Assembly (NCBI RefSeq): GCF_030389965.1
Contig: NZ_CP128399.1
Coordinates: forward strand, 930,001 to 994,000
Origin: Candidatus Chlorohelix allophototropha
GTDB lineage: Bacteria > Chloroflexota > Chloroflexia > Chloroheliales > Chloroheliaceae
DNA length: 64,000 nt
Reading direction: 5' to 3'
A model generated the notes under the pieces. It had not been told where the DNA came from and did no database searches. It worked only from the letters and a program-made list of their open reading frames with translations. Shown here piece after piece: positions 9,709-18,374 of the stretch. Position 1 is the stretch's first letter, and every line of letters begins with the position of its first letter. A program made the position numbers and the translations under genes.

Positions 9709-11622
9709 TTAACTCCGTGCTGCTGGCTTTTTTGCTACAAGTTTCATCGGCTTAACATTTAAACTCCGGTCATTTGTATAAGTAACCAATCCCGGATGCG
9801 CGCCTTTTACTTTCCGAACGAATTTTTGAGGCACATAAGTCACCTCAACTCTGGTGCTATTTTGTCCTTTTGAATAATATGCCGCTAAAGCGGCTGCTTC
9901 TACCATAGTACGTTCCGGTACATCACGGCTACCCGATTTTATTATAACGTGCGAACCGGGCATACCTCGTGCATGTAGCCAGATGTCTTGCTTGTCGCCA
10001 AGCTGAAAGGTTACATATTCATTGTGCTGCGCGCTTTTACCTACTAAGATGGTAAAACCATCGCTACTGATAAAAACAGGAGTCTGTAAAATCTTTCGTT
10101 TTTTGCGAGTCTTTGCAGCAGCTTTCTTGCTTTTCTCATCGTCTTTGGGTCTTGAACCATACCCGGCTTCATCAAACTCGGCTTTTAGGTACATTACCTC
10201 TTCAAAGGTTTCGGCAAGCTCAAGTTGAGTTAGCATTTCTTCAAGGTAGTCCAACTCTAGCCGAGTTTCTTCAACCAGTTCAGGCACACCCGCCAATGCT
10301 TTTCGGGCTTTGTCGTATTCGCGAAAATATGCTTGTGCGTTATCGCTGGAAGATAAACGTGGGTCGAGCGTTATCTTTAATCCATCTGCTACGAGGCTAG
10401 TTGCCCCTTCACTTATTTCATAGAGATTTGAGTAAATTGCTTCGCCTTTACGCCGCAGCAATTCTGCGCTTTCCGCCCGTTTCAGTGACTCTTCGAGTGA
10501 GGTAGCCCGCCGTTTTAGTTTATCTTGGTGTTCTCCTACAACGTCTGCAATTTGTTGTTTGCGCTGAGATTGCCCGCTAACGGATTCTAATTGGGCATAA
10601 TATTCTTCTGCGGCAAGGCTTAATGATTCCACTTGTTCTGGTTCAAGCCCATCCGGGATAAATTGCCGCAGTTCGTAAGGGGCAAAAGCTACTATTTGAG
10701 CCTGTTTATCTCTTACCAGTGAGGCTTTTAACCTTGCCAAGTCTTCCTGATAGAGTGGTCGCATCAGGTCTTTAAGTTCACTGTAAACCGCTTCAAAATT
10801 ATGCGTGTCTGCTAATTTTCTTTCGCTATTTTCCGGCGCGGTGCGATAGGCGATTTCTCTTGCTAATTGTGGGCTTACCCCACTAAAGGAACTAACCAAT
10901 GCTTGCCAGAGCGGCGTATTGGGATTTTGCGCTTTGCTGCCTTCTAATAGATGTACAAATTCGGCGGGCGATTCGTGGTGCAATAGGCGTTTTTCCTGCG
11001 GTGGTGGCGCAATGTAGGGTTGATGCGGCAAAATTGTTCGATAGCGATTTCTGCCGGAAGCAACCCGCTTGATCGCATCAATAATCAAATTATCTTCGCT
11101 AAGCAGCATAATATTGCTGTGTCGCCCCATAATTTCACAAACCAGCTTACTTTCATAAATCTCGGTTTCCTCGTCAGTGGCTACAAATTCCTCCTCCTGC
11201 TCAAGCTCAGTATCTTCCACCTCAATTTCTTCTTCTATCGCTAAACGCGCGCCGCCTTTTTGAGCAAAAGAGGGTCGCTTGCTTGCCGGAAACTTTTTAG
11301 CAATAGTAAGAATAATTATGCGCTCGAACGGCATCTGGTCTATAGCGGTTACAATGCCGTACCGCAAGTAGCGGCGTAAAACCAGCATAAAAGGATTAGC
11401 CTCTCCGGGCATCTGGCTGGCTTTTTTGCTTAGCATGTGAAAGCGGGCGTTTTGAGCATCTGCGCTCAGAATGAATTGAACTCTGCGCCTGTATTCTGGG
11501 TTATAAGCTTCCAGTACAATGCTCAAAGCTCCGGTAGGAATAATTTTCTGGATTCGGCAACCCTGTAGCAGGGTATCGGCTTCTTGGCACACCGCCGCTA
11601 ATGCCAATGCATCTATGGTCAA
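9709..11622 (-). CDS. rqcH: NFACT-family protein RqcH (ribosome-associated quality control)
   Basis: The 637-residue protein has the NFACT-N domain (start TIDALALAAVCQEADTLLQG), a long central coiled coil (about 280-470) and the C-terminal NFACT-R domain with DIWLHARGMPGSHVIIKSG. RqcH binds stalled 50S subunits and recruits tRNA-Ala to add C-terminal alanine tails that mark the chain for degradation. An acidic insert (EEEIEVEDTELEQEEEF) lies near residue 130. The start is TTG; GAGGG lies nine bases upstream and an in-frame stop just before it, so the start is well fixed. It probably heads an operon with the two genes downstream. Confidence 0.93.
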   Translation of the reverse strand: MTIDALALAAVCQEADTLLQGCRIQKIIPTGALSIVLEAYNPEYRRRVQFILSADAQNARFHMLSKKASQMPGEANPFMLVLRRYLRYGIVTAIDQMPFERIIILTIAKKFPASKRPSFAQKGGARLAIEEEIEVEDTELEQEEEFVATDEETEIYESKLVCEIMGRHSNIMLLSEDNLIIDAIKRVASGRNRYRTILPHQPYIAPPPQEKRLLHHESPAEFVHLLEGSKAQNPNTPLWQALVSSFSGVSPQLAREIAYRTAPENSERKLADTHNFEAVYSELKDLMRPLYQEDLARLKASLVRDKQAQIVAFAPYELRQFIPDGLEPEQVESLSLAAEEYYAQLESVSGQSQRKQQIADVVGEHQDKLKRRATSLEESLKRAESAELLRRKGEAIYSNLYEISEGATSLVADGLKITLDPRLSSSDNAQAYFREYDKARKALAGVPELVEETRLELDYLEEMLTQLELAETFEEVMYLKAEFDEAGYGSRPKDDEKSKKAAAKTRKKRKILQTPVFISSDGFTILVGKSAQHNEYVTFQLGDKQDIWLHARGMPGSHVIIKSGSRDVPERTMVEAAALAAYYSKGQNSTRVEVTYVPQKFVRKVKGAHPGLVTYTNDRSLNVKPMKLVAKKPAARS

Positions 11623-11667
11623 TTCCTTCTACCCTCAGTTCTGTTAAATATTTTCCCCAATAACTCT

Positions 11668-11695
11668 ATTATAACGTTTTGGAAAAATATGTCGA
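11668..11695 (-). promoter_or_regulatory. Promoter of rqcH
   Basis: Read on the minus strand, TCGACA (11695-11690), a 16-base spacer and a perfect TATAAT (11673-11668) precede rqcH. The predicted leader is about 40 bases. Confidence 0.6.
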
Positions 11696-11829
11696 AGGTA
11701 AACCAAACCGCATAATATTCCTATACAACAGGCTTGTATTATATAATTCCACCAACGCCTTGATTGAGAGACGAATACAAGTCATCGGACTAATGGACAG
11801 TTAATTTTATATTGGGCAGGAGAGTTGAA

Positions 11830-13404
11830 ATGATTTTTAAAAGCACTCTACCGGATGTTGAACTCCCCAATGTTGATTTCACCACGCATGTTTTGCACAG
11901 AGCTACCGAATTAGGCGATAAGGTAGCCTTTGTGGATAGTGGCAACGGTAACACTTATACCTATAAACAGGTTTCGGATAATGTCAGAAAAATGGCAGTA
12001 GGTTTGCACGAACGTGGCTTACAAAAAGGGGATGTGCTGGCATTATTTAGCCCCAATTCACCTGAATACTTTATCACTTTTCTGGCTGTAGCCTCACTTG
12101 GTGGTATTAATACCACAATTAACCCGCTTTATACTGTAGATGAACTGACCTTCCAATTGAACGATGCTGACGCGAAGTTTCTAATTACTATTCCCCCTTT
12201 ATTGGAAAAGGCGAAGGAAGCGGCTTCCAGAGCTAAGATTCAAGAGATTTTTGTCTATGGGGAAGCTGAAGGTCATACCTCTTTCAGCAAATTAGTTGAA
12301 AAAGATGGACAGTTGCCACAAATCGAGTGGGATTATAAGGAAGATTTGGCGGTTTTGCCCTATTCCAGTGGTACTACCGGATTGCCAAAAGGGGTAATGC
12401 TGACCCAATATAATTTGGTAGCTAACATAAACCAGATGTATGCTGCTCACTTGTATCAGGAAAACGATAACATTTTGTGCGTTTTACCCATGTTCCATAT
12501 TTACGGTATGATGGTTATCGGTGCAATGGGACTTTTCAACGGCGCAACCATTGTTACTGTACCGCGTTTTGAACTCGAACACTTCCTTCAGACAATGCAA
12601 GATACCCATATTACGGTAGCGCCGCTTGTACCACCGATTATGCTTGCCCTAGCCAAACATCCGCTTGTTGACAAATATGACCTATCCGGCTTGAAAGCAA
12701 TACTTTCGGCGGCGGCTCCGCTTAGCCGAGAATTGCAAGAAGCTTGCCAGAATCGTTTGGGTTGTATAGTTATTCAAGGTTATGGTTTGACCGAAACCAG
12801 TCCCGGTATGCATATTAGCCCAATCGACAAAGATAAGGCAAAAGCAGGCTCGGTGGGTATCAATCTGCCTTATGTGGATATCAAGGTTGTAGATATATCT
12901 AACGGAGAAGCGCTTGGGGTGAAGCAGGAGGGCGAAATCTGGACTAAGGGCCCACATGTAATGAAGGGTTATTTAAACCGCCCTGACTCCACTGCTGCTA
13001 CTATTGATAACGATGGTTGGCTACACACCGGAGATATTGGTTATGTGGATGAGGATGGCTATCTGTTCATTGTGGATAGGCTCAAAGAACTGATCAAGTA
13101 TAAAGGGTTGCAAGTAGCGCCTGCCGAACTTGAAGCGGTGATACTAACTCATCCTGCGGTTGCCGATGCTGCGGTAATTCCTTCTCCCGATGAGGAAGCT
13201 GGTGAAGTTCCAAAAGCCTTTGTAGTGCTGAAACCGGGCGTGCAGTTAAGTTCAGGTGAATTGGAGAGTTATGTGGCAGTACGTGTTGCGCCCCACAAGA
13301 AAATTCGGCGGCTTGAGTTTATAGATCAGATTCCTAAATCTGCTTCTGGGAAAATACTGCGGCGATTTTTGGTTGACCGTGAGCGTAAAGCTCTAGAACT
13401 TTAG
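11830..13404 (+). CDS. Acyl-CoA ligase of the 4-coumarate/long-chain fatty acid type
   Basis: This is an adenylate-forming enzyme that activates a carboxylic acid with ATP and transfers it to CoA. The P-loop-like SSGTTGLPKGV, the GYGLTETSP motif, HTGDIGYVDEDGY, the hinge DRLKELIKYKG and the catalytic-lysine motif PKSASGKILRR are all present, so the enzyme is complete (524 residues). ATG at 11830 is chosen because AGGAGA lies just before it; an upstream in-frame TTG would include that ribosome site. The 4CL-like overall pattern suggests an aromatic or medium/long-chain acid, but the substrate cannot be decided. It stands alone, divergent from rqcH. Confidence 0.9.
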   Translation: MIFKSTLPDVELPNVDFTTHVLHRATELGDKVAFVDSGNGNTYTYKQVSDNVRKMAVGLHERGLQKGDVLALFSPNSPEYFITFLAVASLGGINTTINPLYTVDELTFQLNDADAKFLITIPPLLEKAKEAASRAKIQEIFVYGEAEGHTSFSKLVEKDGQLPQIEWDYKEDLAVLPYSSGTTGLPKGVMLTQYNLVANINQMYAAHLYQENDNILCVLPMFHIYGMMVIGAMGLFNGATIVTVPRFELEHFLQTMQDTHITVAPLVPPIMLALAKHPLVDKYDLSGLKAILSAAAPLSRELQEACQNRLGCIVIQGYGLTETSPGMHISPIDKDKAKAGSVGINLPYVDIKVVDISNGEALGVKQEGEIWTKGPHVMKGYLNRPDSTAATIDNDGWLHTGDIGYVDEDGYLFIVDRLKELIKYKGLQVAPAELEAVILTHPAVADAAVIPSPDEEAGEVPKAFVVLKPGVQLSSGELESYVAVRVAPHKKIRRLEFIDQIPKSASGKILRRFLVDRERKALEL

Positions 13405-13429
13405 ATAAAACAACGAATCTTTTTATAAG

Positions 13430-13470
13430 GCGAGATAGAATATAGGATAGAATACCCTTATTCTACTCGC
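13430..13470. terminator. Terminator after the acyl-CoA ligase
   Basis: GCGAGATAGAATA (13430-13442) pairs with TATTCTACTCGC (13459-13470) with a single bulged base. A T-rich run follows on the plus strand. Confidence 0.6.
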
Positions 13471-13543
13471 AATTCTTTTGTTATAATGAACTTGTGAACT
13501 TTTAGTCAGAATAAGATTTATACATATCACGAGGTTTACGAAG

Positions 13544-14281
13544 TTGTTCGGCAAAAATTTGAAAAAGTGGGTATTTTTTTTCTTAATACCTGTTGTAATA
13601 ATTTTACTTGTAGTAATAGTGCTATTAACCGGTGATAACGGTGTAAAAGTAAGTAGTTTGCCTCCACATGTTGAGCCTACTAAAGCGGGTGGGATTCTGC
13701 CCTTTTTGCCTATTACAACTGTTGCAAATACACCCACAGCAGTACCACCCACTGCCACTCCAGTGCCTACCCTAGCCCCAGAACCCACTGCTACAGAGCT
13801 TCCTCCACGGCCTACCATTATGCCAATTGTCAGTATTATTCCGGCGCGCTTGAGGATTCCCGTGATTGGAATAGATGCCGATGTGGAACATGTGGGAAAG
13901 ACCAAAGATGGTGCGATGGATGTTCCCAAGAGCTATTGGACGGTGGGTTGGTACAAGCTTGGATTTAAACCCGGAGAGTTGGGTAATTCCGTGATTGATG
14001 GACATGTCGATAATCCGAAGGGTCCTTCTATTTTCTGGGATTTGAAAAAGCTTCAAGCGGGTAATAAAGTATATATTAGTGATAATCAGGGTAAAGAATT
14101 GACATTTGAAGTTATAAAACTGGAAAAATATTCTTATGATGGCGCTCCGCTTGATAAAATATTCGGTTCTGCCGACGATGTTTATTTAAATCTCATAACT
14201 TGTTCTGGTACTTTTGACCAATCAACCCATAATTATGATCAGCGTTTGGTAGTATTTACAAAGCTAACCACCCAATCATAG
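13544..14281 (+). CDS. Class E/F-type sortase with proline/threonine stalk
   Basis: This is a membrane-anchored transpeptidase or processing enzyme acting outside the cell. One N-terminal membrane helix (residues ~9-29) is followed by a Pro/Thr-rich linker (~63-95) and a sortase fold. The catalytic triad is H154 (IDGHVD), C220 (NLITCSG) and R234 (YDQRLVVFT). The start TTG at 13544 has GAGG about a dozen bases upstream, and a TATAAT at 13482-13487 may be its -10 box. No protein in the window shows a clear LPxTG-type sorting tail, so its substrate lies elsewhere or the signal is non-canonical. Confidence 0.85.
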   Translation: MFGKNLKKWVFFFLIPVVIILLVVIVLLTGDNGVKVSSLPPHVEPTKAGGILPFLPITTVANTPTAVPPTATPVPTLAPEPTATELPPRPTIMPIVSIIPARLRIPVIGIDADVEHVGKTKDGAMDVPKSYWTVGWYKLGFKPGELGNSVIDGHVDNPKGPSIFWDLKKLQAGNKVYISDNQGKELTFEVIKLEKYSYDGAPLDKIFGSADDVYLNLITCSGTFDQSTHNYDQRLVVFTKLTTQS

Positions 14282-14301
14282 GTTTTTTATCAATAAATTT
14301 A

Positions 14302-14338
14302 GCAGTGAGCGGCTTCATTTCAGAAAAATGCTCACTGC
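14302..14338 (+). terminator. Terminator after the sortase gene
   Basis: GCAGTGAGC (14302-14310) and GCTCACTGC (14330-14338) form a perfect 9-bp stem, 21 bases after the sortase stop. A run of T follows after several bases. Confidence 0.6.
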
Positions 14339-14531
14339 CAAACCAGTTTTTCCATTTTAACCCCTCCTTTTGTGCAAATAATACAAATATTTCTATTAAT
14401 CTTCGTGCGTAGTGATGTAGCATGCACTTGCAGGTTACTTATATGATTGCACTATCGAAGATTAAGAGAATTTTGAAGCTACAAATCAATCGCATGTTTT
14501 GTGACTTTTGCACAAGGAGGAATTTCGAGGG

Positions 14532-15830
14532 ATGAGTGTATTATCGGTTCTACTACAAACACAAACACCGCCTGCCCCCAAAATTGATTCTGGGGATACT
14601 GCCTGGATAATTGTGGCAACGGCTCTAGTAATGCTTATGACACCTGCTTTGGGCTTCTTCTATGGTGGTTTGGTTCGCAAAAAGAACGTGCTCTCCACCA
14701 TTATGCATAGTTTCTTCAGCCTTGGCGTAATAAGCGTGGTATGGGTACTCTGGGGTTACTCATTGGCTTTCGGTCCTAGCTCGATTAAAACTGATGCCGG
14801 AAGTTTTCTTGGTAGCTTGAATTGGTTCGGTCTTAATGGTGTAACCGGGATTGACACCAACTATGCTCCCACAATCCCCCATCTCTTATTCATGATGTTC
14901 CAGATGATGTTTGCAGTTATTACTCCCGCTCTAATTACGGGCGCTTTTGCCGAACGCAAACGTTTCAAGGCATTTACTCTGTTCCTTATTCTTTGGCTCA
15001 CTATTGTATATGTACCGATTTGCCACTGGGTTTGGGGCGGCGAAGATGGTACTCTCGGCTGGATTCGCCAATTGGGCGCTCTCGACTTTGCCGGTGGTAC
15101 TGTTGTACACATCAACTCCGGTATTGCGGCTCTGGTTGCGGCTCTGGTTCTTGGTAAACGCCTTGGTTATGGCAAAGAGCAGATGGAAGCTCACGACGTT
15201 CCGATGGTGGTTCTTGGTGCTGGCTTACTCTGGTTCGGTTGGTTCGGTTTCAATGCCGGTAGTGCCTTAACCGCCGGTGACCTTGCCGTAAACGCCTTTG
15301 TAGTTACTCACTTGGCTGCGGCAATGGGCGCTATCACTTGGACTACCCTTAGCTGGATCCGCCAGGGTGCGCCTAGCGTATTGGGTGCGGCGGCTGGTGC
15401 AGTAGCCGGTTTGGTTGCTATCACTCCTGCCAGTGGTTTCGTAGACTCTCGTGGCGCTCTGGTAATCGGTTTCGGCGCAGGTGCAATCTGCTACTTCGGC
15501 GTAGTGCTAAAGAGCAAGCTCGGCTTCGATGATGCATTAGATGTTTTCGCAGTACACGGTATGGGCGGTATCTGGGGTGCACTTGCTACTGGCTTGTTCG
15601 CCACTAAAGCGGTTAATACCGCAGGCGCTGATGGTCTGTTCTACGGTGGCGGTATCGATCAGCTTGGAAAACAGGCGATCGGTGTAGGTGTCACGGTTTT
15701 ATGGAGTGGTGTTATGACCTTCGTAATTCTCAAGGTGTTGGATCTGGTAATTGGTCTCCGGGTAGAATCACAGGAAGAACTTTCCGGTCTCGACTCTGCT
15801 TTACACGGTGAAAGCGCCTACGAACTCTAG
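14532..15830 (+). CDS. amt: Ammonium transporter (Amt family)
   Basis: This is a channel-like ammonium permease of the inner membrane with about 11 helices. FFYGGLVRKKNVLSTIMHSF, the conserved GGTVVHINSG and the second pore histidine in DVFAVHGMGGIWGALATGLF are all visible. ATG at 14532 is chosen because AAGGAGG lies 11 bases upstream; an earlier TTG would overlap that site. The 432-residue product begins with a short extracellular-type leader. No glnK lies beside it, which is unusual for bacteria. Instead two microprotein genes follow on the same strand after a hairpin. Confidence 0.95.
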   Translation: MSVLSVLLQTQTPPAPKIDSGDTAWIIVATALVMLMTPALGFFYGGLVRKKNVLSTIMHSFFSLGVISVVWVLWGYSLAFGPSSIKTDAGSFLGSLNWFGLNGVTGIDTNYAPTIPHLLFMMFQMMFAVITPALITGAFAERKRFKAFTLFLILWLTIVYVPICHWVWGGEDGTLGWIRQLGALDFAGGTVVHINSGIAALVAALVLGKRLGYGKEQMEAHDVPMVVLGAGLLWFGWFGFNAGSALTAGDLAVNAFVVTHLAAAMGAITWTTLSWIRQGAPSVLGAAAGAVAGLVAITPASGFVDSRGALVIGFGAGAICYFGVVLKSKLGFDDALDVFAVHGMGGIWGALATGLFATKAVNTAGADGLFYGGGIDQLGKQAIGVGVTVLWSGVMTFVILKVLDLVIGLRVESQEELSGLDSALHGESAYEL

Positions 15831-15842
15831 TATTTAGAAATG

Positions 15843-15868
15843 GGGACACAGTTTGTAAGCTGTGTCCC
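15843..15868 (+). terminator. Stem-loop between amt and the microprotein pair
   Basis: GGGACACAG (15843-15851) and CTGTGTCCC (15860-15868) form a perfect 9-bp stem with an 8-base loop. No T run follows, so it may be a partial terminator, an RNA-stabilising hairpin or an attenuator separating amt from the small genes rather than a full stop. Confidence 0.5.
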
Positions 15869-15906
15869 AGTACTCATCTAAAAGTTATTCAGGAAGGATA
15901 AATATT

Positions 15907-16041
15907 ATGGAATGGGTTGCATTAGTTCTTTTCCTTTTGATGGTTCTTTCATGGATTGCCTTACCAGATTCTAAGAAATCTACAAGTGCAGTTGAATTAA
16001 CTTCTGTAGAATTTTCTCCGGTAAAGGTTGAGAAGGCTTAA
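15907..16041 (+). CDS. 44-residue single-helix membrane microprotein A
   Basis: The protein begins MEWVALVLFLLMVLSWIALP, one membrane helix, then a polar tail of about 24 residues starting DSKK. AGGAAGGA ends eight bases before the ATG. The gene lies 76 bases after amt on the same strand and 69 bases before a homologous gene with an almost identical helix. I know no family for it. By analogy with small subunits such as KdpF or AcrZ, it might bind and tune a larger membrane protein, here perhaps the ammonium transporter. That is inference; the coding call rests on the ribosome site and the conserved paralogue. Confidence 0.75.
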   Translation: MEWVALVLFLLMVLSWIALPDSKKSTSAVELTSVEFSPVKVEKA

Positions 16042-16110
16042 TTTATATCAAGTTTGTATCAAAGTTGCTACTGCTTAGTGTAGAAGCGAAGAAAGGGAAC
16101 GAAGAGAATT

Positions 16111-16257
16111 ATGGAATGGGTTGCACTTGTATTGTTTCTGCTAATTGTACTTTCGTGGATTATTTTACCAGACGCAAAGAAAATTACCACTGGTGCGGAG
16201 TTTACTTCTTTGGGTGATGATGCTAAAAAAGAAGCCAAAGCCACAGCTAGAAACTAA
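16111..16257 (+). CDS. 48-residue single-helix membrane microprotein B (paralogue of A)
   Basis: It begins MEWVALVLFLLIVLSWIILP and then DAKK, identical to microprotein A at 18 of the first 20 residues. The tails diverge: this one is charged (DDAKKEAKATARN). A GAAAGGGA stretch lies upstream of the ATG. High identity in the helix and loose similarity in the tail show a tandem duplication under selection on the membrane segment. A good terminator follows, so amt, A and B could form one unit. Confidence 0.75.
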   Translation: MEWVALVLFLLIVLSWIILPDAKKITTGAEFTSLGDDAKKEAKATARN

Positions 16258-16282
16258 CTAAGTTACAATCATTTGTGAAATA

Positions 16283-16319
16283 ATCAGGGAGACAATTTTT
16301 CTTCCTGATATTTTGTTTT
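16283..16319 (+). terminator. Terminator after the microprotein pair
   Basis: ATCAGGGAGA (16283-16292) pairs with TCTTCCTGAT (16300-16309), with one G-T pair and a 7-base loop. ATTTTGTTTT follows. Confidence 0.8.
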
Positions 16320-16415
16320 CATACCGGAATTTGACTTTGGATAAATAAACTTGCTGTCTAGTTTCAAAACCTCAAAATCCCCTTCTCCATCCGATAAACC
16401 CCGGCAGTTTTGAAG

Positions 16416-17780
16416 CTACAAACTTTCCAATGATTCACGATTTCTGTTCATTAGTATCCAGGCTATCGGTACAGACATAAAGCTTAATACCATACAAATG
16501 CCCATAGAAAAAGGTGTGCCACCGACTGAAGCCAGCCACCCTGCCAGTAAACCGCCAATTGGGGTTGTGCCTGCAAACACAAGCATATAAACGCTCATTA
16601 CCCTTCCACGCAAGTTATCGGGGGTAATCATTTGAACAAGGGTATTTGCGGAAGCCATAACGTTGCTCATTGAGGCTCCTAAACCCACCATTAGCGCTAC
16701 CGAAACCCAGAAGAACGGTGATATAGCTACTCCAAATCCAAACAAACTAAAGAAACAAGCTCCTTTAACCAGTGTCATATGTTTAGGTTTTTTGCCTGCC
16801 ATTGCCAGCGTGAGCGCTCTGCCTAATGCGCCAACACCGATGCCAGACATCAATATTCCGTAGCCTTCTGCACCAACTTTCAGATAATTATTTGCGAGAA
16901 CGGGTATCCATACATTGAAGTTAACCCCAAGCAAGCCTACTATTCCGACCAATATCATGATTATATTAACTGCGGGGGTGTGGAGGGTATATCCTAAACC
17001 TTCTTTCAAATGCACGAAAATTTTCCCGGTAGGCTTTTTGCCGATTCCTCCAAACAATTCAGCGTCTCTCATCAAAAATAATCCGGTTAAAACTGCCACG
17101 AAACTAAATCCATTTAACCAGAATGCCGGCGCAATACCGATCCATCCGATTAATAGCCCTGCTACCGCCGGACCAACTACTCTTGCTGCATTAAAGATTG
17201 AAGAGTTTAGCGCAACCGCATTCATCAATTCTTCTTTGCCAACCATTTCAGAGACAAACGATTGTCTCACCGGCATATCCACGGCATTAACCAGCCCTAG
17301 CATTGTAGCCAATACATAAATTTCCCAGAGTTGAACAATATTAAAACTGACTAGAGTTGCCAATATAAAAGCCAAAGACATTGCCGAAGTTTGGGTGAAC
17401 AGCAGGGTACGACGTTTTGGTAGGCGATCTGCGATAATTCCGCCAAACAACGTGAGAAACATTACTGGCAAAAATTGGAGTGCTGTTACCAACCCCAATG
17501 CCAGTGGGTCGTTGGTAATTTTCAGTACCAGCCAACCCTGCGCCAAATTTTGCATCCAAGTTCCGATCAAGGAGACTAACTGACCGAAAAAGAACAAGCG
17601 ATAATTCCGGTGGTGTAGCGCAGCCGCGCCTCTGGCAAAATAAGCCGGAACAGCTTTTAGCAGCTTTTTAAATTGATTGCTATCTGGCGCAAGTGGTGTA
17701 TTACCAGCCTCTTCAAGCTTTAGTGTAGGATTTGGATAGGGTGAGTCGAGTTTCCCAGCTTGTGTGGTTTTGGTAGGCAT
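16416..17780 (-). CDS. MFS transporter of the DHA3/EntS-like type, 12 TM
   Basis: This is a 454-residue major facilitator with about 12 helices after an N-terminal cytosolic stretch of ~50 residues. The segment NYRLFFFGQLVSLIGTWMQ at the first helix and the motif A-like GGIIADRLPKRRTL are typical of the enterobactin-exporter/macrolide-efflux-like MFS group. The ATG has GAGGA nine bases upstream. It lies 21 bases downstream of a MarR-type regulator on the same strand, so both form an operon controlled by the two palindromes described separately. The substrate is unknown. Confidence 0.9.
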   Translation of the reverse strand: MPTKTTQAGKLDSPYPNPTLKLEEAGNTPLAPDSNQFKKLLKAVPAYFARGAAALHHRNYRLFFFGQLVSLIGTWMQNLAQGWLVLKITNDPLALGLVTALQFLPVMFLTLFGGIIADRLPKRRTLLFTQTSAMSLAFILATLVSFNIVQLWEIYVLATMLGLVNAVDMPVRQSFVSEMVGKEELMNAVALNSSIFNAARVVGPAVAGLLIGWIGIAPAFWLNGFSFVAVLTGLFLMRDAELFGGIGKKPTGKIFVHLKEGLGYTLHTPAVNIIMILVGIVGLLGVNFNVWIPVLANNYLKVGAEGYGILMSGIGVGALGRALTLAMAGKKPKHMTLVKGACFFSLFGFGVAISPFFWVSVALMVGLGASMSNVMASANTLVQMITPDNLRGRVMSVYMLVFAGTTPIGGLLAGWLASVGGTPFSMGICMVLSFMSVPIAWILMNRNRESLESL

Positions 17781-17801
17781 TTCTATATATCCTCGATTTG
17801 A

Positions 17802-18281
17802 TTATTCCGATATTTTTTGAAAGACCGGCAGCACCGCAACGATATTTTCAAGCTCTTGCGGGGTTAACTGCTCAAGGCGTCTTTGTAATGTCACATAGCG
17901 CGCAGCATCAAAAACCAGTAACGCCCGCTGTCCGCGTTCGGTTGGTCTCACCCAAACGCTACGCCAATCGCTATCATCCCGAGTTCGTTCAATATAACCC
18001 TGTAGCACCAACCGCTTGACCATTGAGGTAACAGTCGAGGGAGTAACACCCAATAATTCTGCCAGTTCCTGCATTTTGCATGTTTCTTGTCGCACCAGCA
18101 CACGCATTAACCGCAATTGTCCTGTTGTAGTTCTCAGTTCGGATACATCTTGCCAGGTAGAATCGTCTTTTTGGTTTAATTCTTGTTCTTGTATTTGACC
18201 TAAACGGTAGAGTAAGTTGGGTAGAAGGTCTAGGAGCGCGGTGGCGATTTCCATGATATTGTCAGTATTGGTCTTAGACAT
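17802..18281 (-). CDS. MarR-family repressor
   Basis: A winged helix of the MarR type is visible (CKMQELAELLGVTPSTVTSMVKRLVLQGYIERTRDDSDWRS in pieces), with a basic wing and a dimerising C-terminal helix. ATG at 18281 is chosen: AAGGA lies eight bases upstream, and the longer possible start at 18311 would overlap an operator palindrome. MarR repressors release DNA on binding small, often phenolic, ligands. The linked MFS exporter would then be induced by its own substrate. Confidence 0.9.
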   Translation of the reverse strand: MSKTNTDNIMEIATALLDLLPNLLYRLGQIQEQELNQKDDSTWQDVSELRTTTGQLRLMRVLVRQETCKMQELAELLGVTPSTVTSMVKRLVLQGYIERTRDDSDWRSVWVRPTERGQRALLVFDAARYVTLQRRLEQLTPQELENIVAVLPVFQKISE

Positions 18282-18299
18282 AAGTAACATCCTTATTAC

Positions 18300-18345
18300 T
18301 TTGATTATCAAACAATGTTATTAATAAATTACTTTGATTATCAAA
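18300..18345. promoter_or_regulatory. Twin MarR operator palindromes
   Basis: The perfect palindrome TTTGATTATCAAA occurs at 18300-18312 and again at 18333-18345. The 33-base start-to-start distance is close to three helical turns, so two dimers would bind on one face. Both lie just upstream of the MarR gene start and would cover its promoter. Confidence 0.8.
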
Positions 18346-18374
18346 ATATATTATAGTCATAATATAAAGTCAGG

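Noticed and set aside
11812-11829. TTG start six codons upstream of the acyl-CoA ligase start
   Set aside because: The ribosome site AGGAGA lies inside this extension, so it must serve the ATG at 11830.
14508-14531. TTG start upstream of amt
   Set aside because: It contains the ribosome site itself; the ATG at 14532 gives the normal Amt leader.
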